64,000 nt of DNA from Actinomycetes bacterium (GTDB taxonomy: Bacteria; Actinomycetota; Actinomycetes; Actinomycetales; Microbacteriaceae), in assembly GCA_023428065.1 (NCBI GenBank), contig JAEYZI010000034.1, positions 1 through 64,000 of the forward strand, read 5' to 3'. The number at the start of each line of letters is the position of its first letter. Within the stretch, counting starts at the first letter, position 1. Both the position numbers and the translations under genes were made by a program. Shown here piece by piece: positions 31,835-40,647 of this stretch. The notes beneath the pieces were generated by a model that worked only from the letters and a program-made list of their open reading frames with translations, did no database searches and was not told the DNA's origin.

Positions 31835-32728
31835 TCACGTGTCGTGCGGCTCGTCCGCGTCCGCGTCGGTGCCGAGGTGGGTCCGGGCCCACGCCGCCGT
31901 CGCGGGCAGGCCGCCGAAGGTGTAGAAGTGCAGGCCAACGGCGCCCGCCTCGGGCACGCTCGTGAGACGCTCGGCGAGCTCCGCGACGAAGGCGTCCGGC
32001 CCCGCGGTGCCCATGAGGTTCGCGAGCGAGAAGCCGTACTTGCGCACGATGAGGGCGTTCGCGCCGATGCCGAAGCGGCTCGCGAAGGCGAGCAGCCGTT
32101 TGACGCCGGCGGGCCCCGGAACGCCCACGCGGATCGGGGCGGTGATCCCGCGCCGTCGCACCTCGGCGATCCACGCGAGCACGGGGTCGACGTCGAAGCC
32201 GAACTGGGTGAGGATGACCGCGCCGAGCTCCTGCTCGTCGAGCGCGGCGGCCTTGTCCTCGAGTGCGCGCCACAGCACGTCGTCGGGGATGTCGGGGTGG
32301 CCCTCGGGGTAGCCCGCGATGCTCACCTCGCGCACGCCCGCGTCGCGCAGGATGCCGCTGCGGATGACGTCGAGCGACGCCGCGTACGGCCCCTCGGGCA
32401 CGGCGGGGTCGCCGCCCACGGCGAAGACGCGTTCGTGGGCGTCGACGCGACGCAGCCGGCCGAGGAACTCCTCGAGCTCGGCGCGCGAGGTGAGGCGGCG
32501 CGCCGAGATGTGGGGGACGGGCACGAAGCCCCGGTTGCGCACGGCGGCGGCGGCCGCGACGCGCATCCCGAGATCCTCGTTGCCGAGGAAGGTCACGTTG
32601 ATGCGCGTGCCCGCGGGCAGCAGCGGTGCGGCCTCGGACAGGCCCGCGAGGTCCTTGCCCGTCATCTCGAGCGAGAAGTCGTCGAGGAGCCGGGCGGTGC
32701 CGGATGCGGCGGTCGCGGGCGTCTGCAT
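31835..32728 (-). CDS. metF: Methylenetetrahydrofolate reductase
   Basis: FAD-dependent interconversion of 5-methyl-THF and 5,10-methylene-THF. 297 aa, TIM-barrel type. Recognisable blocks are DDFSLEMTGKD near the start, INVTFLGNEDLGM, VFAVGGDPAVPEGPYAASLDVIR near 115, VSIAGYPEGHPD near 142, ILTQFGFDVDPVLAWI near 175 and VGLHFYTFGG near the end. I place the start at ATG 32728 with a weak GAGAGGA site; the frame extends to 32809 but runs through the operator palindrome. Beside the O-demethylase it most likely works in the oxidative direction to recycle methyl-THF, rather than only for methionine synthesis. Confidence 0.9.
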   Translation of the reverse strand: MQTPATAASGTARLLDDFSLEMTGKDLAGLSEAAPLLPAGTRINVTFLGNEDLGMRVAAAAAVRNRGFVPVPHISARRLTSRAELEEFLGRLRRVDAHERVFAVGGDPAVPEGPYAASLDVIRSGILRDAGVREVSIAGYPEGHPDIPDDVLWRALEDKAAALDEQELGAVILTQFGFDVDPVLAWIAEVRRRGITAPIRVGVPGPAGVKRLLAFASRFGIGANALIVRKYGFSLANLMGTAGPDAFVAELAERLTSVPEAGAVGLHFYTFGGLPATAAWARTHLGTDADADEPHDT

Positions 32729-32785
32729 CTGCGGTCGGGTCCTCTCGCCCGTCGGGGCACGTCGGTGTGCGTAGCCGGAAAGATA

Positions 32786-32863
32786 CCTATGGAGATAGGG
32801 AATGTCCATAGGCAGGCGGATTTATTCAAGGATCTCGTGACGAGCGTCACGAAAGTCTTGACA
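32786..32863. promoter_or_regulatory. Divergent control region with two distinct palindromes
   Basis: Between metF and the ABC importer: CCTATGGA (32786-32793) faces TCCATAGG (32805-32812) across 11 nt, and TCGTGACG (32835-32842) faces CGTCACGA (32845-32852) across 2 nt, both perfect. A -35-like TTGACA lies at 32858-32863 on the plus strand; its TTGACAA is mirrored by TTGTCAA near 32890. The region is more AT-rich than its surroundings. Confidence 0.65.
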
Positions 32864-33007
32864 ATCCGCAGACCGTGCCAGACCATGACCTTGTCAACAC
32901 AGTGATGTGCCGACCATGGGGCTCGAGGCGACCGTCCTCTCCGCCGTGGGTGCTCGACGCGTCACCGCGCTGAAGTCTGATCATCCCGACAACGAGAGGC
33001 ATGTTCG

Positions 33008-33991
33008 ATGAAGAAAGCCCTGACCGCGGTCACCCTCGGCGCCGCCGCAGCACTCGTGCTGACCGCCTGCACCGACTCCGCAGCCCCCGACCCCAGCAGC
33101 GCCCCGTCCGAGGCCGGCGAGCTGCGCACGGTGCGCGTCGCCGCCCTGCCCATCGCCGAGACGGGGGCCCTGTGGGCCGCCATGGACGAGGGCATCTTCG
33201 CCGACCACGGCCTCGAGATCGAGGTCGTCCCCGCGCAGGGCGGCGCCCAGGCCATCCCGGGTCTGCTCAACGGCGACATCGAGTTCGCGATCGGCCAGCC
33301 GTTCGGCCCGTTCCGCGCCGCGATCGCCGACCTCGGCGCGCCCATCATCAGCAACTACGCGAGCTCGCTCGGCACTGACGCCGAGAAGGACGTCAACGCC
33401 GTCGTGGCGCTCAAGTCCTCCGGCATCACGGGCCCGGCCGACCTCGCGGGCAAGCGCGTCTCGGTCAACTCGCTCGGAGCCGCCGGCGACGTCACGATCA
33501 TGAAGGCCGTGAAGGACGCGGGTGGCGACCCCTCGACGATCGAGTTCGTCGAGGTGGCGTTCCCCGACGCGCAGGCGCAGCTCGAGGCGGGCAACATCGA
33601 CGCCGCGTGGGTGCCGGACCCCTTCATGTCGATGGTCGCGAACGGTGACGGACTCATCGTCGTGCACCCCTACCAGGCCACGATCCCGGGCCTCTCGCTC
33701 CTCACCAACATCACGACGCAGAAGCTCATCGACGAGGAGCCCGACCTCGTGGCGGACTACGCGGCGGCGATGGCCGAGGCCCTCGACTGGGCCCAGGACA
33801 ACCCGGACGCCGTGCGTGCGGCGATCGTGAAGAACATGGGCATCCCGGAGGCCGCGGCCGCGGGGATCACGCTGCCCGTGTTCACGGCGGAGATCGACGA
33901 GGACAACCTCGAGGCGCTCGCCGACCTCGCGGTGGAGTTCGGGGTGCTCGACCAGAAGCCCGACTTCTCGAAGCTCCTCGCCCTGCAGTAG
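33008..33991 (+). CDS. ABC importer substrate-binding lipoprotein (SsuA/TauA/NMT1 type)
   Basis: 327 aa. A lipoprotein signal with lipobox LTAC (cysteine at about residue 21) anchors it outside the membrane. The mature part has the NMT1/SsuA layout: VRVAALPIAETGALWAAMDEGIFADHGLEIEVVP, GDIEFAIGQPFGPFRAAIADLG, DLAGKRVSVNSLGAAGDV and GNIDAAWVPDPF. Relatives bind sulfonates, pyrimidine precursors or aromatic acids. Position between the O-demethylase and phenylpropanoid genes suggests an aromatic acid. It is the first gene of a five-gene run with two permeases, an ATPase and a PaaX-type regulator. Confidence 0.88.
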   Translation: MKKALTAVTLGAAAALVLTACTDSAAPDPSSAPSEAGELRTVRVAALPIAETGALWAAMDEGIFADHGLEIEVVPAQGGAQAIPGLLNGDIEFAIGQPFGPFRAAIADLGAPIISNYASSLGTDAEKDVNAVVALKSSGITGPADLAGKRVSVNSLGAAGDVTIMKAVKDAGGDPSTIEFVEVAFPDAQAQLEAGNIDAAWVPDPFMSMVANGDGLIVVHPYQATIPGLSLLTNITTQKLIDEEPDLVADYAAAMAEALDWAQDNPDAVRAAIVKNMGIPEAAAAGITLPVFTAEIDEDNLEALADLAVEFGVLDQKPDFSKLLALQ

Positions 33992-33999
33992 ACACGCGT

Positions 34000-34034
34000 G
34001 TGCGGGGTGCTCCACGCTCGTGGGCACCCCGCAC
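34000..34034 (+). other. Intra-operon hairpin after the binding-protein gene
   Basis: GTGCGGGGTGC (34000-34010) pairs with GCACCCCGCAC (34024-34034) in a perfect 11-bp stem with a 13-nt loop, 9 nt past the stop. A stable hairpin here is a common way to keep binding-protein mRNA more abundant than the permease part. Confidence 0.6.
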
Positions 34035-34071
34035 CCTCGTCGTGCCGTCCGCCCCGACTCGAGAGACACGA

Positions 34072-34893
34072 ATGACCTCCGCACCCGCCACGGCCACGCG
34101 TCGTCCACGCCGTCAGGCGCGGGGACTGCGCAAGCTCGTGCTCGGCGTCGCCGGGCTCCTCGGCTTCCTCCTCACCTGGCAGCTCATCCCGGCGCTCGGG
34201 ATCGTCGACGCGCGCGACCTCCCGCCCGCATCCGCGGTGCTCGCCCAGCTCGGCACCGAGCTCACGGATCTCGAGTTCTGGCGCAACGTCGGCCGCACGA
34301 TGACGACGTGGGGGCTCGGCCTCCTCATCGCGACGGTGTCCGCGGTCGCGCTCGGCACGGCCATCGGGCTCGTGCCCGCCGCGCGGCGCTTCACGCGCAC
34401 GACCGTCGAGTTCCTGCGGCCCATCCCCTCGGTCGCGCTCATCCCGCTCGCGATCCTCATGTTCGGCTTCCAGGTGCCCGCGGCCCTGCTCATCGTCGTC
34501 TACGCGAGCTTCTGGCAGGTGTTCGTGCAGGTGCTCTACGGCGTCGCGGACGTCGACACGGTCGCGCGCGACACGGCGCGCAGCTTCGGCCTCAGCCGCG
34601 CGTCGCGGTTCCGCAACCTCGTGCTGCCGACCGCCCTGCCGTACATCATGACGGGGGTGCGGCTCGCCGCCGCCGTCGCGCTCATCCTCACCGTGACGGC
34701 CGAGCTCCTCATCGCGGTGCCCGGCATCGGTCGCGTCATCGTCTTCGCGCGCAGCGCGGGCGACGTGCAGACGGTCTACGTCTACGTCGTCGTCGCGGGC
34801 CTCCTCGGCCTCGTCGTGAACCTCGCGTTCCGGCTCATCGAGCGCCGCGTGCTGTCCTGGCACCAATCGATCCGCGGGGAGGACGTTCTGTGA
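34072..34893 (+). CDS. ABC importer permease (SsuC/TauC type)
   Basis: 273 aa with about six membrane helices. The cytoplasmic coupling segment is visible as RDTARSFGLSRASRFRNLVLPTALPYIMTG near residue 170. The C-terminus (RLIERRVLSWHQSIRG) is typical of the SsuC/TauC class. ATG 34072 is preferred over the longer frame, which runs through the intergenic hairpin. Its stop overlaps the next permease start by 4 nt. The second permease is similar in plan, so a heterodimeric channel is likely. Confidence 0.88.
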   Translation: MTSAPATATRRPRRQARGLRKLVLGVAGLLGFLLTWQLIPALGIVDARDLPPASAVLAQLGTELTDLEFWRNVGRTMTTWGLGLLIATVSAVALGTAIGLVPAARRFTRTTVEFLRPIPSVALIPLAILMFGFQVPAALLIVVYASFWQVFVQVLYGVADVDTVARDTARSFGLSRASRFRNLVLPTALPYIMTGVRLAAAVALILTVTAELLIAVPGIGRVIVFARSAGDVQTVYVYVVVAGLLGLVVNLAFRLIERRVLSWHQSIRGEDVL

Positions 34894-35708
34894 GCGCCGA
34901 CACGACGACCGCGCGCGGCGCGCGCCGAGGCGCCGCACGCCGCGCCCTCGAGAGCGTGTGGTTCGCGGTCGGGTTCCCCGCGATCCTGCTCCTCGTGTGG
35001 GGGATCTGGGGCACCATCGCGCCGCAGAAGTTCTTCCCCGATCCCGTGCGCATCCTGCGCGCCTTCGTCGACACCTGGGTCGGACCCGCATTCGTCGAGG
35101 ACGTGCTGCCGAGCCTCGCGCGTCTCGCGGTCGGCATCGTCCTGTCGATCGTCGTCGGCATCGCCGCCGGTACCGTCATCGGCCTCGTCCGCTGGCTGCG
35201 GGAGCTGCTCGAGCCGACCCTCGAGTTCTTCCGCGCCGTGCCGCCGCCCGTGCTCGTGCCGATCCTCATGCTCGTGCTCGGACCCGGCGACGCGACGCGC
35301 GTCATCGTGATCGTCGCGGGGGCGGTCTGGCCCGTGCTCCTCAACACGATCGAGGGCGTGCGCTCGACCGACTCGGTCATGACCGAGACGGCGCGCTCCT
35401 ACGCGCTCACGCGCGCCGAGCGCATCCGCTTCCTCGTGCTCCCGGCCGCGAGCCCGCGCATCATGACGGGGGTGCGCCAGTGCCTCTCGGTCGCGCTCAT
35501 CCTCATGGTCATCTCCGAGATGTTCAACAACTCCTCGGGGCTCGGCTACCGCATCACCTACTTCCAGACGAACTACCTCATCGCCGAGATGTGGAGCGGC
35601 ATCCTGCTGCTCGGCCTCGTCGGCGTGCTGCTCGCCACGATCTTCGGGATCGTCGAGCGGCGCGTGCTCGCCTGGTATCACGGAATCAAGGAGGTCGAAC
35701 GTGCGTGA
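34890..35708 (+). CDS. ABC importer permease, second subunit
   Basis: 272 aa, six predicted membrane helices, GTG start overlapping the previous stop. The ATPase-coupling loop is TARSYALTRAERIRFLVLPAASPRIMTGVRQ near residue 170, and the C-terminus IVERRVLAWYHGIKEVER mirrors that of the first permease. The ATPase gene begins inside its last codons (8-nt overlap, 35701-35708), so all three membrane-complex genes are tightly coupled. Confidence 0.88.
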   Translation: MSADTTTARGARRGAARRALESVWFAVGFPAILLLVWGIWGTIAPQKFFPDPVRILRAFVDTWVGPAFVEDVLPSLARLAVGIVLSIVVGIAAGTVIGLVRWLRELLEPTLEFFRAVPPPVLVPILMLVLGPGDATRVIVIVAGAVWPVLLNTIEGVRSTDSVMTETARSYALTRAERIRFLVLPAASPRIMTGVRQCLSVALILMVISEMFNNSSGLGYRITYFQTNYLIAEMWSGILLLGLVGVLLATIFGIVERRVLAWYHGIKEVERA

Positions 35709-36501
35709 CACGTTGCTCGAGGTCGAGAACCTCAAGAAGGTCTACGAGTCCTCGACGGGCTCCGTCGAGGCCATCGGCGACATCAGCTTCTCGATGGAGC
35801 GCGGCGAGCTCGTCTGCATCGTCGGCCCCTCCGGCTGCGGCAAGACGACCCTGCTCAAGTGCATCGCGGGGCTGCTCGCCCCCACGTCCGGGCGCATCGA
35901 GCTCGACGGGCTCGCCGTGAAGAGCCCGCCGCCGAATATGGCGGTCGTCTTCCAGGAGTACGGGCGCAGCCTCTATCCGTGGCTCACGGTGCGCGGCAAC
36001 ATCGAGTTGCCGCTCAAGCACAAGGAGCTCTCGAAGACCGAACGCGCGACGCTCGTCGACGACGCCCTGCGCGCGGTCGGCCTCGACCACGCGGGCGGCA
36101 GCTACCCGTGGCAGCTCTCCGGCGGCATGCAGCAGCGCGTCGCGATCGCCCGCGCCGTCGCCTACCAGCCCGAGGTGCTCATCATGGACGAGCCGTTCGC
36201 GGCGGTCGACGCGCAGACGCGCGCCGACCTCGAGGACCTCGTGCGTCAGCTTCACCGCGAGCGCGGGATGTCGCTCCTGTTCGTGACGCACGACATCGAC
36301 GAGTCCGTGTACCTCGGCGAGCGCGTCATCGTGCTGTCGAAGTCGCCGACGTGGGTGCAGGAGGATCTCGCGATCGACCTCCCCGCCGAGCGCGATCAGA
36401 TCACCACCCGGGCCATGCCGCGATTCACGGAGCTGCGCACGCACGTCTACGAGCAGATCCAGCGCGCGAAGCGCGGCGAGGCCGTGCGGCCCGCCGCTTG
36501 A
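35701..36501 (+). CDS. ABC importer ATPase
   Basis: 266 aa. Walker A GPSGCGKTTL near residue 43, Q-loop in VVFQEYGRSLYPW near 83, signature LSGGMQQR near 139, Walker B VLIMDEPFAAVDAQT near 160 and H-loop FVTHDIDESVYL near 195 are all intact. The sequence is of the SsuB/TauB/NitD group, in agreement with the permeases. GTG 35701 is the start; the frame is closed soon upstream. It energises import of the unidentified, probably aromatic, substrate. Confidence 0.93.
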   Translation: MRDTLLEVENLKKVYESSTGSVEAIGDISFSMERGELVCIVGPSGCGKTTLLKCIAGLLAPTSGRIELDGLAVKSPPPNMAVVFQEYGRSLYPWLTVRGNIELPLKHKELSKTERATLVDDALRAVGLDHAGGSYPWQLSGGMQQRVAIARAVAYQPEVLIMDEPFAAVDAQTRADLEDLVRQLHRERGMSLLFVTHDIDESVYLGERVIVLSKSPTWVQEDLAIDLPAERDQITTRAMPRFTELRTHVYEQIQRAKRGEAVRPAA

Positions 36502-36532
36502 GCGGCGCCCGCACCCGGAAGGAAGGACACCC

Positions 36533-37366
36533 ATGAGGAGTCGCGCACCCAAGCAGCTCCTGCTGTCGTTCCTCGGCGAGTTCGTGCTCGACCGCCACAG
36601 CGACCCCGTGCGCGCGAGCGTCATCCTCGACGTCATGGAGGGTGCGGGCGTCGCGGCGCCCGCCGCCCGCTCGACCCTCGACCGCATGAGCGCGCGGGGC
36701 CTCCTGCGCCGCCGCCGCCGCGGACGCGAGATCGAGTTCGAGCTCACCCCGGAGGCCGAGGCCGTCCTGCGCGAGGGCGGCCAGCGCGTGCACGGCAGCA
36801 ACCCCTTCGCGGCGCACGGCGAGGGGTGGACGCTCGTGACCTTCACCCTCCCCGAGGGGCAGCGCACGCTGCGTCACCGCCTGCGTGCCGCGCTCACCTG
36901 GGCGGGTTTCGCGCCGCTGCGCGACGGCCTCTGGCTCGCCCCGGGCGACGTCGACATGGCGGCCGTGCTCGACCCCCTGCGCGACGACCTGCCGGCGGGC
37001 GCCCTCACGGCCTTCCGGGCGCGCGAGCTCCCCGGCTTCTCGATGGCGGAGGCGGTGCGCGCCGCCTGGGACATCGAGGCCATCCGCAGCGCCCACCTCG
37101 CCTTCATCGACACGTGGGGGAGGGCCGGGGCGACCGACGGCAGCCCCAACCCGATCTCGGCCCGCACCATGCTCGTCGCCGACTGGCTCGCGCTGCTGCG
37201 CGCCGACCCGCGCCTGCCGCGCGAGTTCATGGACGCGGACTGGCCCGCGGACCGTTCGTTCGCCGTGCACCGCGCGCGCCACGACGAGCTCGACGGCCCC
37301 GCTGCCGAGGCGTTCGCACGCCTCGTGGGCGCCGACTCCGCGCGGCCCGCCGCCGTCGGCGCCTGA
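36533..37366 (+). CDS. PaaX-family transcriptional regulator
   Basis: 277 aa. The N-terminal winged helix (RAPKQLLLSFLGEFVLDRHSDPVRASVILDVMEGAGV..., then TLDRMSARGLLRRRRRGREIEFELT) and the middle WTLVTFTLPEGQRTLRHRLRAALTWAGFAPLRDGLWLAPGD segment are characteristic of PaaX. PaaX itself represses phenylacetate catabolism and responds to phenylacetyl-CoA, so a CoA-thioester effector is plausible. ATG 36533 follows GGAAGGA. It closes the importer operon and may act at the palindromes at 32786-32852. Confidence 0.9.
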   Translation: MRSRAPKQLLLSFLGEFVLDRHSDPVRASVILDVMEGAGVAAPAARSTLDRMSARGLLRRRRRGREIEFELTPEAEAVLREGGQRVHGSNPFAAHGEGWTLVTFTLPEGQRTLRHRLRAALTWAGFAPLRDGLWLAPGDVDMAAVLDPLRDDLPAGALTAFRARELPGFSMAEAVRAAWDIEAIRSAHLAFIDTWGRAGATDGSPNPISARTMLVADWLALLRADPRLPREFMDADWPADRSFAVHRARHDELDGPAAEAFARLVGADSARPAAVGA

Positions 37367-37393
37367 GCGCGGCGCCGACCGCCCCATCTCCGC

Positions 37394-38926
37394 TCAGCCG
37401 GTCGGCTTTCCGAAGCGCGCCCGCAGCTCGGCCTTGCGCACCTTCCCGGACGCCGTGCGCGGCAGCTCGTCGACGATCACGACGTTCTTCGGCAGCTTGA
37501 AGCGCGCGAGCCGGCCGTCGAGGTGCGCCCGCACCTCCTCCGTGCTGATCGTCGTGCCGGGCGTGACCGTGAGCACGGCCCAGGGCACCTCGCCCCACTG
37601 CTCGTCGGGCACGCCGATGACGGCGACGCCCGTGACGCCGGGGAGGTCGCTGATGAGGTTCTCGACCTCGGCCGGGTAGATGTTCTCCCCGCCCGAGATG
37701 ATCATGTCCTTGAGTCGGTCGGCGATGAAGAGGTAGCCGTCGGGGTCGAGGTAGCCGAGGTCGCCCGAGCGGTACCAGCCGTCGGCCGTGAACGCGGCCG
37801 CCGTCTCGTCGGGCAGGCCGTGGTAGCCCGTGAAGACGTTGGGGCCGAAGACCTCGACCTCGCCGATCGTGCCGCGCGGCACCATCGCGCCGTGCTCGTC
37901 GGCGATGCGCACCTCGGTGAAGAAGTGCGGGAGGCCCACGCTGCCCTGCTTGGCGCGCGTCATGCTGGGGGGCAGCGACGTCGCGCCGGGCGAGGTCTCC
38001 GTCATCCCGTAGCCCTGCGAGAACGAGAGCCCCCGCTCCTCGTAGGCGTTGAGGATGCGCGTCGGCACGGCGGACCCGCCGCACGTGAGCTTGCGGAGGC
38101 TCGACAGCTCGGTGGTCGCCCACGCGGGGTGGTCGGCCATGAGCTGATAGGTCGTCGGGACGCCGCTCAGCATCGTGACGCCGTGCCGCTCGATGAGCTC
38201 GAGCGCGCGGCCCGGCTCGAAACCGCGCTCCAGCACGATCGTCGCGCCCTTGAGCAGCACGGGCAGGGCGCCCATGCCGAGGGAGGCGGCGTGGAAGAGG
38301 GGCGAGATCATGAGGGCGACGTCCGTCGAGACGACGTCGTAGTCGACGAGGCAGTTGAGGGCGACGAAGGTCAGGTTGCGGTGGCTCAGCACGGCGCCCT
38401 TCGCGCGACCCGTCGTGCCCGAGGTGTAGAGGATCGCGGCGGGCGCGTCGAGCGTCAGCTCGACCTGCGTGTGCCCGCCGCCCGCGGTGCGCAGCAGGGC
38501 GGAGAGTCCGGGGCGTCCCGGCTCGCCCTCACCCGTGACGATGACGTGCTCGACCGCGGCCCCGCGCAGCCCGGCCTCCACGCGCTCGGCGAGCGCCGGG
38601 TCGTGGATCACGACGTGCGCCCCCGAGTCGTGGATGACGTGCGCGACCTCGGGGGGCGCGAGGCGCGTGTTGACAGGCACGAAGACGGCGCCGAGCTGCA
38701 CCGCGCCGAACAGCACCTGCAGGAACTCGGGCGAGTTCTCCGCGGCCATCGCCACGCGATCGCCGGGGCCGACGCCGAGACGGCGCAGCAGCGACGACAC
38801 CCGATCGGCGCCGTCGGCGAGCTCGCGATAGCTCGTCGTCTCGCCGTCGCCGTGGATGAGCGCGACCTTGTCGGGCGACTTGAGGCGGCGCTTGGCCATC
38901 CAGGCGCCGAGACCGTTGTCGAACAT
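37394..38926 (-). CDS. AMP-forming acyl-CoA ligase, probable hydroxycinnamoyl-CoA synthetase
   Basis: 510 aa. All adenylate-forming core motifs are present: AILYTSGTTGRAKGAVLSH near residue 165, GYGMTETSPG near 310, YRSGDLGYLDPDGYLFIADRLKDMIISGGENIYPAEVE near 395-430 and the catalytic lysine in PRTASGKVRK near 495. General sequence type is medium/long-chain or phenylpropanoid ligase. It is last in the run SDR, amidohydrolase, acyl-CoA dehydrogenase, MaoC, ligase, and corresponds to phdA of the Corynebacterium phenylpropanoid cluster. Start ATG 38926 has GAGAGGA upstream. A fatty-acid substrate is the main alternative. Confidence 0.87.
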   Translation of the reverse strand: MFDNGLGAWMAKRRLKSPDKVALIHGDGETTSYRELADGADRVSSLLRRLGVGPGDRVAMAAENSPEFLQVLFGAVQLGAVFVPVNTRLAPPEVAHVIHDSGAHVVIHDPALAERVEAGLRGAAVEHVIVTGEGEPGRPGLSALLRTAGGGHTQVELTLDAPAAILYTSGTTGRAKGAVLSHRNLTFVALNCLVDYDVVSTDVALMISPLFHAASLGMGALPVLLKGATIVLERGFEPGRALELIERHGVTMLSGVPTTYQLMADHPAWATTELSSLRKLTCGGSAVPTRILNAYEERGLSFSQGYGMTETSPGATSLPPSMTRAKQGSVGLPHFFTEVRIADEHGAMVPRGTIGEVEVFGPNVFTGYHGLPDETAAAFTADGWYRSGDLGYLDPDGYLFIADRLKDMIISGGENIYPAEVENLISDLPGVTGVAVIGVPDEQWGEVPWAVLTVTPGTTISTEEVRAHLDGRLARFKLPKNVVIVDELPRTASGKVRKAELRARFGKPTG

Positions 38927-38981
38927 CAGCGTCCTCTCCGTCGAGGCGGTGAAGCGTGGTGGGTGGGGAAGGGGGAGCCGC

Positions 38982-39437
38982 TCAGGCGTAGAAGCGGTAG
39001 AGCCCGCGCGCGACGACGGCGGGCTTCGGGGCGTCCTCGATCTCGATCGTCTGGTCGACGGTGAACTGGTACCCACCGGGCACCTCCGTGACCTCGGCGA
39101 TCGTCGCGGCCATCCGCACGCGCGCGCCGACCTTGACGGGGCTCACGAAGCGCACCTTGTCGAGGCCGTAGTTGACACGCGTGGAGACGCCCGTGACGTC
39201 GAAGAGCTCCGACCAGAACTTCACGGTGAGCGAGAGCGTGAGGAAGCCGTGTGCGACGGGCGCGCCGAACGGGCCGTCCTTCGCGCGCTCGGGGTCGACG
39301 TGGATCCACTGGTGGTCGTCCGTCGCGTCGGCGAAGAGGCCGATCCGGTCCTGGGTGATCTCGAACCACTCGGTCGTGCCGAGATCGGTTCCGGCGAGAT
39401 TCGCCGCATCCGCGTAGTCGACGGTGAACGTCATCAT
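38982..39437 (-). CDS. MaoC-like enoyl-CoA hydratase
   Basis: 151-aa single hot-dog domain. The hydratase motif is visible: ADATDDHQWIHVDPERA...FGAPVAHGFLTLSL, with the Asp/His catalytic pair near residues 40-46. In the proposed pathway it adds water to the hydroxycinnamoyl-CoA double bond, the role of phdE in Corynebacterium. Start ATG 39437 overlaps the stop of the preceding acyl-CoA dehydrogenase gene by 4 nt; a second ATG follows at once. Confidence 0.88.
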   Translation of the reverse strand: MMTFTVDYADAANLAGTDLGTTEWFEITQDRIGLFADATDDHQWIHVDPERAKDGPFGAPVAHGFLTLSLTVKFWSELFDVTGVSTRVNYGLDKVRFVSPVKVGARVRMAATIAEVTEVPGGYQFTVDQTIEIEDAPKPAVVARGLYRFYA

Positions 39438-40645
39438 GATGCCTTTCTGTTCGGGCGGGGTGAGGTGAAGGCCGAGTGGCCCGTGAGGGCGCGGCCGACG
39501 ATGAGCGAGGTGATCTCGTGCGTGCCCTCGTAGGAGTACACGGCCTCCGCGTCGGCGAAGAACCGCGCGGCGTCGTGCTCGAGCAGGAGGCCGTTGCCGC
39601 CGAGGATCTCGCGCGCGAGCGCCGCCGTCTCCCGTGCGCGCAGGGCCGTCCACATCTTCGCGAGCGCCGACTCCTCGTCTGCGACGTGCCCGGCGTCCTG
39701 GCGCAGCGAGAGCTGCACGACCATGCCGAGCGACGCCGTGAGGTTGCCGAGCATGCGCGCGAGCTTCTCCTGCACGAGCGCGAACGCCCCGATCGGCCGG
39801 TCGAACTGCTCGCGCGCGCCCGCGTAGCGCAGCGCGGCGTCGAGGGCCCCGGCCTGCAGCCCCGTGGCGATCCACGCGACATCCGAGCGGGTCGCAGCGA
39901 GGATCCGGGCGACGTCGCCCCATCCGTCCACGCGCTGCAATCGCGCCGACTCGGGTACGCGCACCCCCGTGAGGGCGAGCTCGGCGTTCTGCACGGGCCG
40001 CAGCGCGACCTTGCCGCGCATGACGTGCACCTCGAGCCCCGGGGCGTGCCGGTCGACGAGGAAGGCGCGCACCGCGCCGTCCTCGGTGTCGCGCGCGAAG
40101 ACCACGATGACGTCGGCCGCGTCGGCGCCGCCGATCCAGCGCTTGGCGCCGTCGAGCACCCACCCCTCGCCGTCGCGGCGCGCCGTCGTGGCGAGCCCGC
40201 CGGCGATGTCCGAGCCGTGGTCGGGCTCCGTGAGGGCGAACGCGCCCGCGAGCTCGAACGACCGGATGCGCGGGTCGAGCTCGCGCACCTGCTCCGGGGA
40301 GCCTCCGACCGCGACGGCCGTGCGGAAGAGCCCGGACTGACCGTTGTAGGCGGTCGCGAGCGAGACGTCGGTGCGCGCGAGCAGGTAGGTGCGGAAGCCG
40401 GAGAAGAGACTCGATCCGGCCTCCTCGGGCGTGAGCCCCGGGGGATCCATGAGCCGGAGCCGTGCGAGCGCGGGCCGCACGGCAGGCGGCATCTCGGCCT
40501 GCTCCCACGCCTCGGGGAGGAGGGGCCGCAGCTCGGTGTCGAGCACGTGCTGCAGTCGCTCGAGGCACGCGAGCGCGGGCGCGCTCAGGTGCGCCGCGGC
40601 GAACCCATACGGGTCGAGGCCGAGGGGCGCGGGCGCGGCGGGCAT
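39434..40645 (-). CDS. Acyl-CoA dehydrogenase (glutaryl-CoA dehydrogenase-like)
   Basis: 403 aa. The FAD/substrate loop FALTEPDHGSDIAGG near residue 143 and the C-terminal catalytic glutamate in YSYEGTHEITSLIVGRALTG near 375 place it in the glutaryl-CoA dehydrogenase-like branch. In phenylpropanoid catabolism the equivalent enzyme desaturates dihydrocinnamoyl-CoA thioesters, so that phenylpropionates enter the same route as cinnamates. ATG 40645 is chosen because the frame upstream overlaps the amidohydrolase gene, which ends 2 nt away. Confidence 0.88.
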   Translation of the reverse strand: MPAAPAPLGLDPYGFAAAHLSAPALACLERLQHVLDTELRPLLPEAWEQAEMPPAVRPALARLRLMDPPGLTPEEAGSSLFSGFRTYLLARTDVSLATAYNGQSGLFRTAVAVGGSPEQVRELDPRIRSFELAGAFALTEPDHGSDIAGGLATTARRDGEGWVLDGAKRWIGGADAADVIVVFARDTEDGAVRAFLVDRHAPGLEVHVMRGKVALRPVQNAELALTGVRVPESARLQRVDGWGDVARILAATRSDVAWIATGLQAGALDAALRYAGAREQFDRPIGAFALVQEKLARMLGNLTASLGMVVQLSLRQDAGHVADEESALAKMWTALRARETAALAREILGGNGLLLEHDAARFFADAEAVYSYEGTHEITSLIVGRALTGHSAFTSPRPNRKAS

Positions 40646-40647
40646 CG

